In this document: positions 7,133 through 15,611 of the stretch, one piece after another
How the letters are laid out: each line of letters begins with the position of its first letter
Position numbering within the stretch: the first letter of the stretch is position 1
NCBI RefSeq assembly: GCF_902459695.1
Contig: NZ_CABPRZ010000004.1
Location: forward strand, 1-64,000
From: Pandoraea terrae
GTDB taxonomy: Bacteria; Pseudomonadota; Gammaproteobacteria; Burkholderiales; Burkholderiaceae
Direction of reading: 5' to 3'
Length of the DNA stretch: 64,000 nucleotides
Made by a program: the position numbers and the translations under genes
The notes under the pieces: generated by a model
What the model was told of the DNA's origin: nothing
The model's database searches: none
Seen by the model: the letters and a program-made list of their open reading frames with translations, nothing else

Positions 7133-8764
7133 ATGACTCGCCGCCCGATTTGCCGCTTGCGCCGTTCCCTCAACGTCTGGATGACGCTGCTTGCGCTGCT
7201 GTGCGCCGTGCCGATGCATGCGTTCGCCGCGCTGAGCGCCGCCGACCTCGCACCGCTCGCCGGCGATGACTTCGACGCGAAGTCGAAAGCCATCGATCAT
7301 CTGGTCGCCGACGGCTCGCCCGCCGCGCAGAACGTCCTGAAAGCGCTTGCCGAAGACACCGCCGCCGCCGCGGGCGACCATATCCTGATCCAGCAGGGCG
7401 ACGCCTACGTCGACGCGCTTTCGGGACAACCGGCGAAGGCCGACGACGCCCAGTCGCTTACGCTCAACAACGTGTTACGCGCCCGCGTTGCCGGCGCCGC
7501 CGCCGCTGCGCAATTGGGTGCGACGGATCGCGCCGTGCGTGCGCAGGCGATCGAAACCTTGCTCCAGAATCCCGATCCCGCGTTCAAGGCGCCGATCGAA
7601 CAGGCCCGTCAGCATGAGGCCGACACCCAACTGAAAAAGCGCCTCGATCAACTCTGGGCGATCTCGGCGCTCCATGATTCCGACCCCGAGAAGCGGCGCG
7701 ATGCCATCGCGCTGATCGCAGCACGCGGCGATCCGCAAATGCGCGACCTGCTCCTGCCGATCGTCACGCGTGGCGCGGATGGCACCTATGCCGAAGCCGA
7801 TTCGGGGGTCCGCAGCGCTGCGCAACTCGGCCTCACGCAACTCGATGCCGCGCAGCGGCGCAGCGAATTCTTCGGCACGCTGTTCGCCGGCCTCAGCCTG
7901 GGCAGCGTGCTGTTGCTCGCCGCGCTGGGGTTGGCCATCACGTACGGGCTCATCGGCGTCATCAACATGGCGCACGGGGAGTTCCTGATGATCGGCGCGT
8001 ACGCGACCTACGTCACCCAGGTCTTGTTCCAGCGTTACCTGCCGGGCGCGTTCGACGCCTATCTCGTGGCCGCCGTGCCGGTCTCGTTTTTCGCAGCTGC
8101 CGCGGTGGGCTGGGTGCTCGAGCGGCTGGTTTTGCAGCGTCTCTACGGGCGTCCGCTGGAAACGCTGCTCACGACATTCGGTATCAGCCTGCTGTTGATC
8201 CAGTCCGTGCGCACGCTGTTCGGCGCGCAAAACGTCGAGGTGATCAATCCCGCGTGGATGAGTGGCGGCGTCGCGGTGCTGCCGAACCTGATCCTGCCGT
8301 ACAACCGGCTCGTGATTCTCGGCTTCGCGCTGGCCGTGGTGATCCTCACGTGGGCGGTCCTCAACCTCACGCGCTTCGGGCTGTTCATCCGCGCGGTGAC
8401 GCAGAACCGCGCCATGGCCGCCTGCGTCGGCGTGAAAACCGGGCGCGTGGACAGTTACGCGTTCGCCTTCGGCGCCGGCATCGCCGGTCTGGGCGGTTGC
8501 GCACTGTCGCAGATCGGCAATGTCGGCCCCGATCTCGGCCAGGGGTACATCATCGATTCGTTCATGGCTGTGGTGCTCGGCGGCGTTGGTCAGCTGGCCG
8601 GCACGATCGTCGGCGCGTTCGGCCTGGGCATCGCCAACAAGCTGCTCGAACCGGTGTGGGGCGCAGTGCTCGCGAAGATCGCGGTGCTGGTCCTCATCGT
8701 GCTGTTCATCCAGAAACGCCCGCAGGGCATGTTCGCGCTCAAAGGGCGCAGTGCGGAGGCTTGA
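7133..8764 (+). CDS. urtB: Urea ABC transporter, permease UrtB with periplasmic N-terminal extension
   Basis: The product has 543 residues. Residues 1-28 look like a signal peptide ending in HAFAA. About 210 helical residues follow that look like HEAT-type repeats, which is the normal UrtB extension rather than a fusion. From about residue 250 comes a LivH-like permease with roughly eight membrane segments (LAITYGLIGVINMAHGEF, GQLAGTIVGAFGLG). UrtB and UrtC form the membrane channel for urea. The stop codon abuts the urtC start with no gap, indicating tight coupling. Confidence 0.95.
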   Translation: MTRRPICRLRRSLNVWMTLLALLCAVPMHAFAALSAADLAPLAGDDFDAKSKAIDHLVADGSPAAQNVLKALAEDTAAAAGDHILIQQGDAYVDALSGQPAKADDAQSLTLNNVLRARVAGAAAAAQLGATDRAVRAQAIETLLQNPDPAFKAPIEQARQHEADTQLKKRLDQLWAISALHDSDPEKRRDAIALIAARGDPQMRDLLLPIVTRGADGTYAEADSGVRSAAQLGLTQLDAAQRRSEFFGTLFAGLSLGSVLLLAALGLAITYGLIGVINMAHGEFLMIGAYATYVTQVLFQRYLPGAFDAYLVAAVPVSFFAAAAVGWVLERLVLQRLYGRPLETLLTTFGISLLLIQSVRTLFGAQNVEVINPAWMSGGVAVLPNLILPYNRLVILGFALAVVILTWAVLNLTRFGLFIRAVTQNRAMAACVGVKTGRVDSYAFAFGAGIAGLGGCALSQIGNVGPDLGQGYIIDSFMAVVLGGVGQLAGTIVGAFGLGIANKLLEPVWGAVLAKIAVLVLIVLFIQKRPQGMFALKGRSAEA

Positions 8765-9973
8765 ATGGATACCCACATTCTGTCCGACCTGACCAAGGAC
8801 CGCTCCGGCTTCACGCTCGATGTCCCGGCGCGCGCCCGACTGCTGCCGAAGTACTTCGCGCCGCTGCTGGCCGCCTTCGTGCTGGCCGTGCTGGTTCTCG
8901 TGCCGTTGTGCGCGCTGGTCTTGCCGCCTTCGCATCCGCTGCATCTGTCCGCGTACGCCATGACGCTCGTCGGCAAGATCATGTGCTACGCCATCGCGGC
9001 GCTCGCGCTCGATCTGGTGTGGGGCTACTGCGGCATCCTGAGTCTCGGGCACGGCCTGTTTTTTGCGCTCGGCGGCTATGCGATGGGCATGTACCTGATG
9101 CGCTCGATCGGCCGCGACGGTGTCTATCACAGCGATCTGCCAGACTTCATGGTGTTCCTCGACTGGAAGTCGCTACCGTGGTACTGGGCCAGCACCGAGC
9201 ATTTTGCCTACGCGATGCTGCTCGTGCTTGCGCTGCCCGGCAGCGTGGCGTGGATCTTCGGCTATCTGGCGTTCCGCTCTCGCGTCAAGGGCGTGTATCT
9301 GTCGATCATCACGCAGGCGCTCACGTTCGCCGCGATGCTGCTGTTCTATCGCAACGAGACCGGCTTCGGCGGCAATAACGGTTTCACCGACTTCAAGCGC
9401 ATCCTTGGTTATTCGATCACATCGCCCAACACGCGCACGGCGTTGTTCCTGATCACCTTCGTCATGCTGGTGACGGCGTTGCTGCTCTGCCGCGCACTGG
9501 TCGTATCGAAGTTCGGCCGCGTGGTGACGGCGATCCGCGACGGTGAATCGCGGGCGATGTTCCTCGGCTACCGCCCGCTTGGCTACAAGCTCTTCGTCTG
9601 GACGCTGTCCGCCATGTTGTGCGGCATCGCCGGCGCGTTGTATGTGCCGCAAGTCGGCATCATCAACCCGAGCGAAATGGCGCCGGTAAACTCGATCGAA
9701 ATGGCGATCTGGGTCGCCATCGGCGGACGCGGCTCCCTGCTCGGCGCGGTGGTCGGCGCGTTTCTCGTCAACGGCGCGAAGAGTGCCTTCACGGCCTATT
9801 TCGCCGAGTACTGGCTGTTCTTCCTGGGCGCGATGTTTGTGCTGGTGCCGCTGTTGCTGCCGCAAGGGGTGATGGGCCTGCTCGCGCAATTCGCGCAGGG
9901 ACGCCGCGCCCCGTCGCGCGATATCGGCGCCGATGCCCCGCCCGTCAAATCCGTTACCGGAGACCGCGCATGA
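8765..9973 (+). CDS. urtC: Urea ABC transporter, permease UrtC
   Basis: The 402-residue LivM-like inner-membrane protein has about ten hydrophobic segments and the family phrases ALDLVWGYCGILSLGHGLFF and NGFTDFKRILGYS. It pairs with UrtB. Its ATG directly follows the urtB stop and its own stop overlaps the urtD start (ATGA), so all four assembled components are translationally linked. The soluble C-terminal tail is polar and poorly conserved. Confidence 0.95.
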   Translation: MDTHILSDLTKDRSGFTLDVPARARLLPKYFAPLLAAFVLAVLVLVPLCALVLPPSHPLHLSAYAMTLVGKIMCYAIAALALDLVWGYCGILSLGHGLFFALGGYAMGMYLMRSIGRDGVYHSDLPDFMVFLDWKSLPWYWASTEHFAYAMLLVLALPGSVAWIFGYLAFRSRVKGVYLSIITQALTFAAMLLFYRNETGFGGNNGFTDFKRILGYSITSPNTRTALFLITFVMLVTALLLCRALVVSKFGRVVTAIRDGESRAMFLGYRPLGYKLFVWTLSAMLCGIAGALYVPQVGIINPSEMAPVNSIEMAIWVAIGGRGSLLGAVVGAFLVNGAKSAFTAYFAEYWLFFLGAMFVLVPLLLPQGVMGLLAQFAQGRRAPSRDIGADAPPVKSVTGDRA

Positions 9974-10803
9974 ACGCCCTCGCCCCCGGACAGTCCGTCA
10001 GCGGCGATGCCACCGGCATGTCGCATTTCGTCGTGCCCGGTGCGATCGATACGTCGCACGGGCCGATTCTCTATCTCGAAAACATCTCCGTGAGTTTCGA
10101 CGGTTTTCGCGCGCTGCACGATCTGTCGCTGTCGATCCAGACCGGCGAACTGCGCTGCATCATCGGACCGAACGGCGCGGGCAAGACCACGATGATGGAT
10201 GTCGTGACAGGCAAGACGCGCCCCGATGCGGGCGTCGCCTTCCTTGGCCAGACGCTGGATCTGACGCGCCTCGACGAACCCGCCATCGCGCAAGCCGGCG
10301 TCGGACGCAAATTCCAGAAACCGACGGTGTTCGAGCAGCACACGGTCTGGGAGAACCTCGAGCTCGCCAGCGCGGGCGACAAGCGCTGGTTTGCGGCGCT
10401 GCGCGCAGCGCTTACCGGCGAGGTGCGCCGCCGCATCGAGGAAGTGCTGTCGCTCACGCACCTCGAGGCGCAGGCGGCCTCCCAGGCCGGCCAGTTGTCG
10501 CACGGGCAGAAGCAACGGCTGGAGATTGGCATGCTGCTGATGCAGCAGCCGCAATTGCTGCTGCTCGATGAGCCCGCCGCCGGCATGACCGATGAGGAAA
10601 CGGCGCAGCTGGCCACCTTGCTCGACAAGCTGCGCGGCCATTGTTCGATGATGGTCGTGGAGCACGACATGGCATTCGTCGCCGCATTGGCGGGCGACGC
10701 GGGCCGCGTGACGGTGATGGCCGAAGGCCGTGTGCTTGCCGAAGGCACGCTCGACGCAGTGCAACGCGACGAGCGCGTGATCGAATCGTATCTGGGGCGC
10801 TGA
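9970..10803 (+). CDS. urtD: Urea ABC transporter, ATPase UrtD
   Basis: The 277-residue LivG-like nucleotide-binding protein has Walker A GPNGAGKT, the Q-loop region RKFQKPTVFE, a signature region LSHGQKQRLEIGM, Walker B LLLLDEPAAGM and the switch His in VVEHDM. A roughly 35-residue polar N-terminal tail precedes the ABC core. The start at 9970 overlaps the urtC stop. It couples ATP hydrolysis to urea import on the cytoplasmic face together with UrtE. Confidence 0.94.
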   Translation: MNALAPGQSVSGDATGMSHFVVPGAIDTSHGPILYLENISVSFDGFRALHDLSLSIQTGELRCIIGPNGAGKTTMMDVVTGKTRPDAGVAFLGQTLDLTRLDEPAIAQAGVGRKFQKPTVFEQHTVWENLELASAGDKRWFAALRAALTGEVRRRIEEVLSLTHLEAQAASQAGQLSHGQKQRLEIGMLLMQQPQLLLLDEPAAGMTDEETAQLATLLDKLRGHCSMMVVEHDMAFVAALAGDAGRVTVMAEGRVLAEGTLDAVQRDERVIESYLGR

Positions 10804-10805
10804 AC

Positions 10806-11507
10806 ATGCTCGACATCCACGCACTGAATCAGTACTACAGCGGCAGCCACATTCTGCGCAATGTCGAATTCACGGTGCCGGACGGACAACTGACGGTGCT
10901 GCTCGGGCGCAACGGCGTCGGCAAGACCACGCTGCTCAAATGCCTGATGGGGGTAGTGCCGGTGAAGGGCGGCAATATCGCCTGGCGCGGCAAGACGCTC
11001 ACCGGCCTGCCGCCGTATTCCCGCGTCGCCAGCGGCCTGGCTTACGTGCCGCAAGGGCGCGACATCTTCCCCAGGCTGACCGTCGAGGAGAACCTGCTGA
11101 TCGGCGCGGCGAGCAAACCGGCGATCGAGGCGCGCAAGGGGGTGCCCGAGCACATCTATTCGCTGTTCCCGGTGCTGTCCGACATGAAGCTGAGGCGCGG
11201 CGGCGACCTGTCAGGCGGTCAGCAGCAGCAACTCGCCATCGGCCGCGCGCTGATGAGCGATCCGGAGCTGCTGATTCTCGACGAGCCGACCGAAGGCATT
11301 CAGCCGTCCATCATCAAGGATATCGGTGCGACGTTGCGCAAGCTTGTCGACGATCACGGCATGACTGTCTTGCTCGTCGAACAGTACTATGACTTCGCGC
11401 TCGCGCTTGCGGATCACTACCGCGTGATGAGCCGCGGCGCGATCGTGGCCTCCGGCCTCGGCAAAGATATGGAAGCCGATGGCGTGCGGCATATGGTGGC
11501 GGTGTAA
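10806..11507 (+). CDS. urtE: Urea ABC transporter, ATPase UrtE
   Basis: The 233-residue LivF-like ATPase has Walker A GRNGVGKTT, signature LSGGQQQQLAIGRAL, Walker B LLILDEPTEGIQPSI and the switch His replaced by Gln in LVEQYY, as is normal for LivF/UrtE. It starts two bases after the urtD stop and ends the urt operon. It is convergent with the opposite-strand gene ending at 11597, leaving an 89-bp gap without a clear T-rich terminator. Confidence 0.94.
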   Translation: MLDIHALNQYYSGSHILRNVEFTVPDGQLTVLLGRNGVGKTTLLKCLMGVVPVKGGNIAWRGKTLTGLPPYSRVASGLAYVPQGRDIFPRLTVEENLLIGAASKPAIEARKGVPEHIYSLFPVLSDMKLRRGGDLSGGQQQQLAIGRALMSDPELLILDEPTEGIQPSIIKDIGATLRKLVDDHGMTVLLVEQYYDFALALADHYRVMSRGAIVASGLGKDMEADGVRHMVAV

Positions 11508-11596
11508 CGCGAGACCTGCGTGTGTCGTGGCAGGCGCGCTTCCGTAGGCGCTCATCCGGGAGCGCCGTGACAACCCCGGCCGCTTCGTCGTGCGCA

Positions 11597-13201
11597 CTAC
11601 GTAATGACACAGCACCCCCGGCCACCGAAAGGGTAAGGCTCCGACGCGCTCCCGGCCGCTAACGCGCCGCCCGAGGTCGCCTGCGCGTCAGACTGCAGCA
11701 CGAACGCCCGCCGCACTTCCTGCTCAAGTCGCTCGAATTTGGCGTGTTCGCCATGCACTTCGGCAAGCCGTTTTGCAATGGCCTGCGGCGCCGTCATCGC
11801 GACGGTCTGTTTGCGCCACCGGCAATCGTCGGCGTTAAGCTTCGTCCAGAGATCCAGTCGATCCATCTCCGCCAGTGTGGGTTTGACGGCTTCGTCCGAA
11901 ATCCCGGCATTGAGCCAGACACGAAGCCACCGGACCGCGGATTCGACAAGCGCCTCAGGGGACTTGACCGCACGGCCTGTCCTGTCTGCCCAAAAGTGCA
12001 CACGCAGGGCAGTGACGAGCACGGAAGAATTCGCGAGAAGCGCGCAACGCGAGTCCTTCGCAGCCGTGTCAAGAAAGGCCAGGGACATGGCCCACCTCAC
12101 GTCGGCGCCGGCACTGTCGCCGAAATCCTTCACGGCGCAGTCGAGACGTTGATTGAAGCTCACCAGACTCTGCAGGCGTATTGTGGAAATGTCGGGGCGG
12201 TATACCCACGTTTTGTCTATTTTTCCGAGTACGGCGTAGCATTGCCAAATCGCTTTAAGCCGCTGATTCGATATCCTCGCGTCATGCATCCAGGCGTCTT
12301 GTTCCGCTCCCGGGCAGTCCATGGGCGTGACGATGCTCGGGTTGTAGTCGAAACGCGAATGTCCCGAATAACGCCCCACAACGGATAGATACGCGGCCAC
12401 GCGCGTTTTCAGTGGCCGCCCGCGAGCCTCGCAACTCGCCCTCTCCGCTTCGCACATCCATAGCTGTTTGTAGCACTCGCCGACGAGATCCTCGTAGGGC
12501 GTCACTGCCGCCCCCTCCCGGGCATGATGGACAACTGCCCACTCGTCCGGATGATTGGCAACTGCCCGCTCGTACGCAAGAAGAAACGCCGGTACAAACG
12601 GAAGCGGCATACGCCCAAGCCGAATCGCGCCCCAGGTATCCTTGAGAAAGCGGGTGAGTACCTCCGGATGGCGCAGGCACAATGCCGACAGTCCGCACTC
12701 ATCCAATTTGGGCACCGGATCAGACCGCTTTGGTTCAAATTCACGCAACAACCGCTCAACGCATTTTCCGTCATCGTCTGTCAACGCCGCACGGCCAAAG
12801 AGCGACTTCAGCAACGATGCCACGCTTTGCGCATCCGGCGCGCACCGGAATTCGCCAAAACGCAACCCTTCGCGAATGGTGGCGAGCGCGCGGCCGCATT
12901 GCACTTCACGCATTCCTCGCCCGTGATTGCGCTGCGCACCTGCCGCGCGCATCTCGAGCGCGATTTCGTGGGTCTTTGGGCTTGCCGTCCGGCAGTCTGT
13001 CGGATGGCGGTCGTCAGCCACGTCGCCCAGCCCGTGCGGTGACGCATCGTCCAACGCGGGCAAATCACGGTGAGCTGGCCGCATGCGCAGGGTGTCGAGC
13101 GTCTGCGCCAGCATGGACGCTGGTGTCGACCGGCTGGCCACGGGCGAACAGGCTGACGAAACGGACGACACCGAGGATGTCGCGGGTGCGTTGCATTGCA
13201 T
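11597..13201 (-). CDS. Unknown effector-like protein ending in a CaaX-type tail (CVIT)
   Basis: The 534-residue protein was not recognised. The start at 13201 is chosen for its GAAAGGAG site; the frame stays open to 13258. The N-terminus is rich in Ser, Thr, Ala and Pro (NAPATSSVSSVSSACSPVAS), like type III secretion leaders, with no classical signal peptide or membrane segment. The rest is helical and soluble with scattered cysteines. The last residues are FGGRGCCVIT: a Cys followed by C-V-I-T, which fits a eukaryotic prenylation box with a neighbouring Cys. It lies in opposite orientation between urtE and ureD, interrupting the usual urea gene order. Secretion and host prenylation are inferences only. 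Confidence 0.8.
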   Translation of the reverse strand: MQCNAPATSSVSSVSSACSPVASRSTPASMLAQTLDTLRMRPAHRDLPALDDASPHGLGDVADDRHPTDCRTASPKTHEIALEMRAAGAQRNHGRGMREVQCGRALATIREGLRFGEFRCAPDAQSVASLLKSLFGRAALTDDDGKCVERLLREFEPKRSDPVPKLDECGLSALCLRHPEVLTRFLKDTWGAIRLGRMPLPFVPAFLLAYERAVANHPDEWAVVHHAREGAAVTPYEDLVGECYKQLWMCEAERASCEARGRPLKTRVAAYLSVVGRYSGHSRFDYNPSIVTPMDCPGAEQDAWMHDARISNQRLKAIWQCYAVLGKIDKTWVYRPDISTIRLQSLVSFNQRLDCAVKDFGDSAGADVRWAMSLAFLDTAAKDSRCALLANSSVLVTALRVHFWADRTGRAVKSPEALVESAVRWLRVWLNAGISDEAVKPTLAEMDRLDLWTKLNADDCRWRKQTVAMTAPQAIAKRLAEVHGEHAKFERLEQEVRRAFVLQSDAQATSGGALAAGSASEPYPFGGRGCCVIT

Positions 13202-13308
13202 GAAGGGTCTCCTTTCGTGAAATTCCGCGCTCAATGGCGTACTTGGTTCGCAGTCCATCGTTCTTCATCCCATCCATCGTATGCCGCTGGCCGCGCCGTC
13301 CCCGTGCA

Positions 13309-13324
13309 GAATATTCCGATATTC
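13309..13324. promoter_or_regulatory. Inverted repeat in the divergent ureD / unknown-gene promoter region
   Basis: GAATAT-TCCG-ATATTC is a perfect 6-bp inverted repeat. Immediately to its right, CGTAAACG occurs twice in direct orientation (13324-13331 and 13347-13354). These are the only marked elements in the 270 bp between the two divergent genes and are candidate operator sites. Confidence 0.35.
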
Positions 13325-13471
13325 GTAAACGGCTCGACTGGCGGTCCGTAAACGCGTGGCGCACGCGAGCACTTTTAAGGATTTCCCCACCGGCCTGCCG
13401 ATCCGGTCATGCCATCTCCGCAAAACCACCGGTGTGCTACATTCGCCGCTCCCCCTGTTCGTCGAACTACC

Positions 13472-14389
13472 ATGTCAGCCGCAGACCGCTCCAGCAATCC
13501 GGAATCGTCCGATACCACGCATCGAGACAGCGCCACCGTGCCGCCCGCCGCCTCGGGCTCCCGTGGATGGCATGCGTCATTGACGCTCGGCTTCGCGGTA
13601 CGCAACGGACGCACCATGCTCGCCGAACGACGCCACAGCGGCCCGCTCGTCGTGCAAAAGCCGCTCTATCCGGAAGACCCGGCGATCTGTCACGCGGTCA
13701 TCGTGCATCCGCCCGGCGGCATCGCCGGTGGTGACACGCTCGATATCGACATCACGGTCGGCACGAAGAGCCACGCCGTGCTGACAACCCCCGGCGCAAC
13801 CAAGTGGTACAAAGCGCCGCAGCAGTGCGGGCGACAAAATGTCACGCTCACGCTGGGTGCCGGCGCAAAGCTCGACTGGCTACCACTCGAGAACATCGTG
13901 TTCGAAGCCGCCGATGCCGAGCAGAAGATCACCGTGCGCATGGCCGAGGACGCCACGGCGATCGGTTGGGACGCGACCTTGCTGGGCCGCCAGGCGGCCG
14001 GCGAGCAATGGACGCAGGGCCAGTGGCACGCCACGTTCGATCTCGTCGATGCCGCCGGACAACTCGTCTGGGCTGAGCAGGCCGTATTGCCGGCCAGCGA
14101 CGGCCTGCGCGAAGGACCCACCGGCCTCGCAGGATTCCCGGTGTTCGCCACACTGTGGGCCGTCGGCCCCGCCTGCACGCCGGCCCTCGCAGAGACGTTC
14201 GCGGCATCACTGCCGCACGACGACCTGCTGCGCGCCGGCATCACCTGCCTGCCCGGCAATGTGCTGGTGCTGCGCGTGCTGGGCCGGGAGATGGAGGCCG
14301 TGCGCCATCTGTTGATCGATCATTGGCTTCGGCTACGGCCGATCGTCCATGGCGTGCCGGGTACGCCCCTGCGGTTATGGGCGACCTGA
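13472..14389 (+). CDS. ureD: Urease accessory protein UreD
   Basis: The 305-residue protein has the UreD hallmarks HASLTLGFAVRNGRTMLAER, IVHPPGGIAGGDTLDI, LTTPGATKWYK and LPLENIVFEAA. UreD/UreH binds apo-urease as the scaffold for the UreF-UreG complex during nickel insertion. The start at 13472 removes a poorly conserved upstream stretch; an ATG at 13409 is in frame. In related genomes ureD directly precedes ureA; here 602 bp containing a transporter relic separate them. Confidence 0.94.
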   Translation: MSAADRSSNPESSDTTHRDSATVPPAASGSRGWHASLTLGFAVRNGRTMLAERRHSGPLVVQKPLYPEDPAICHAVIVHPPGGIAGGDTLDIDITVGTKSHAVLTTPGATKWYKAPQQCGRQNVTLTLGAGAKLDWLPLENIVFEAADAEQKITVRMAEDATAIGWDATLLGRQAAGEQWTQGQWHATFDLVDAAGQLVWAEQAVLPASDGLREGPTGLAGFPVFATLWAVGPACTPALAETFAASLPHDDLLRAGITCLPGNVLVLRVLGREMEAVRHLLIDHWLRLRPIVHGVPGTPLRLWAT

Positions 14390-14607
14390 GCGCGACGTAA
14401 TCACGACGTAAGCGCCCGCGCTGGCGCGCACCTGTTTGGCGCATGAGCCGAAAACGATGCACCATTCCTGCGCACGTGCCCCCCCGCGCGATGTCGGGCA
14501 GCGGGCCATCGCCGGACCGCGCAACGATGGCGACCGGACTTGCGGGTCTCGCCGCCCGCGTCGCCGGCGATTGCCTGACCCGGGCATGAATCCTGCTACC
14601 TCACTGT

Positions 14608-14625
14608 ATCGACCGGTCTGACCAG
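14608..14625 (+). promoter_or_regulatory. Second copy of the urtA-leader operator-like sequence
   Basis: ATCGACCGGTCTGACCAG matches the urtA leader (5712-5729) at 17 of 18 positions. Here the extended core, read on the opposite strand as ACTGGTC-A-GACCGGT, is palindromic except for one base, as in FadR-type GntR operators. It lies 54 bp upstream of the relic binding-protein start and so upstream of ureA. Confidence 0.45.
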
Positions 14626-14678
14626 TCGCCCTTTCCCCCATGGGCCGTCTTACCGAGATCTTTACTGAGGGTATCGCC

Positions 14679-14891
14679 ATGCTTTCGAATTCCCGCCAGG
14701 TCCTGACGCAAGCGTCCATCGCATCGATCGCCGCCACCGTGAGCGCCCGGCGCCGTGCGCGCCGCATGTTCAGCACCGCCCTGTTCGCCGTGGCTGTGCT
14801 GGCCGTCATCGCCGTGATGATGCCGCGCGCCGCCCGCGCGGACGCGCTCGACAACATCGTCAAGCGTGGCACGCGCGCGCCCTGCGTCTGA
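14679..14891 (+). pseudogene. Relic of an amino-acid ABC transporter binding protein (signal peptide only)
   Basis: The frame starts MLSNSRQVLTQASIASIAAT, contains the hydrophobic core [15 protein letters not shown] and the processing site ARA|DA, then [11 protein letters not shown], exactly how polar amino-acid binding proteins begin their mature part. It then breaks off and stops at 14891. The sequence continues, in another frame, as an ABC ATPase fragment, so most of an SBP-permease-ATPase operon has been deleted. The retained 5' end may still supply a promoter reading into ureABC. Confidence 0.7.
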
Positions 14892-14952
14892 AAGTCAGCA
14901 CGGTATTCCAGCAGTACAATCTGTTCCCGCACCTCTGGGCCGGCGAAAATGG
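14879..14952 (+). pseudogene. Relic of a polar amino-acid ABC ATPase (Q-loop fragment)
   Basis: In the frame starting at 14879 the translation is [20 protein letters not shown] followed by AGEN. This is the Q-loop segment of GlnQ/HisP/GltL-type ATPases (typically VGMVFQQFNLFPH). Walker A, signature and Walker B are missing. The join to the binding-protein relic lies in a run of alternating G and C near 14868-14880, which suggests deletion between GC-rich microhomologies. The frame runs on to a TGA overlapping the ureA start codon. Confidence 0.75.
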
Positions 14953-14991
14953 GATGCTCATTGGCTGGCCAGTGCAAGGCAAAAAACGAAA

Positions 14992-15294
14992 ATGAAACTC
15001 ACCCCGCGAGAAAAAGACAAGCTGCTCATCTTCACCGCCGCGCTGCTCGCCGAACGGCGCCGCGCGCGTGGACTGAAGCTCAACTATCCGGAGGCGGTGG
15101 CGTTCATTTCCGCCGCGCTGATGGAGGCCGCGCGCGACGGACGCACCGTCGCCGACCTGATGCACTACGGCACCACGCTGCTGACCCGCGACGACGTCAT
15201 GGACGGCGTGCCCGAAATGATCCCCGACATTCAGGTCGAGGCGACATTTCCGGACGGCACCAAGCTCGTCACCGTGCATCACCCGATTCCGTAA
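14992..15294 (+). CDS. ureA: Urease subunit gamma
   Basis: The 100-residue protein begins [20 protein letters not shown] and shows the family-wide motifs [11 protein letters not shown] and [13 protein letters not shown]. UreA, UreB and UreC form the (alpha-beta-gamma)3 urease that hydrolyses urea to ammonia and carbamate in the cytoplasm. It has no strong ribosome binding site; the ATG overlaps the stop of the relic ATPase frame, so translation may now depend on coupling to that remnant. ureB follows 11 bases after its stop. Confidence 0.96.
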   Translation: MKLTPREKDKLLIFTAALLAERRRARGLKLNYPEAVAFISAALMEAARDGRTVADLMHYGTTLLTRDDVMDGVPEMIPDIQVEATFPDGTKLVTVHHPIP

Positions 15295-15305
15295 GGAGGC
15301 CCCCC

Positions 15306-15611
15306 ATGATTCCCGGCGAATTGCTGCCCGCCGACGGCGAGATCGAACTCAACGCCGGCCGCCCGACGATCACGGTGACGGTCGCCAATACCGGCGATCG
15401 CCCGATCCAGATCGGCTCGCATTTCCATTTTTTTGAAGTCAACGACGCGCTGCAGTTCGATCGTGATGCCGCGCGTGGCTTTCGTCTGAACATCGCCGCC
15501 GGCACCGCCGTGCGCTTCGAGCCGGGGCAGCGCCGCACGGTCGAACTCGTTGCGTTGGCAGGCGAGCGCAAGGTCTACGGGTTTGCCGGACGCGTCATGG
15601 GGGCCCTATGA
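15306..15611 (+). CDS. ureB: Urease subunit beta
   Basis: The 101-residue protein starts [19 protein letters not shown] and contains [17 protein letters not shown] and [13 protein letters not shown], typical of UreB. AAGGAGG lies just upstream of the ATG. The stop overlaps the ureC start by four bases (ATGA), giving coupled synthesis of the structural subunits. Confidence 0.96.
   Translation: MIPGELLPADGEIELNAGRPTITVTVANTGDRPIQIGSHFHFFEVNDALQFDRDAARGFRLNIAAGTAVRFEPGQRRTVELVALAGERKVYGFAGRVMGAL

Noticed and set aside
7475-9130. A 551-codon open frame opposite urtB and urtC
   Set aside because: It is a shadow of two well-identified permease genes, with Arg/Gln/Glu-rich composition and no ribosome site.
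14526-14550. A TGGC...TTGC pair upstream of the relic and ureA as a sigma-54 promoter
   Set aside because: The spacing between the two elements is one base too long for RpoN, which tolerates almost no change.
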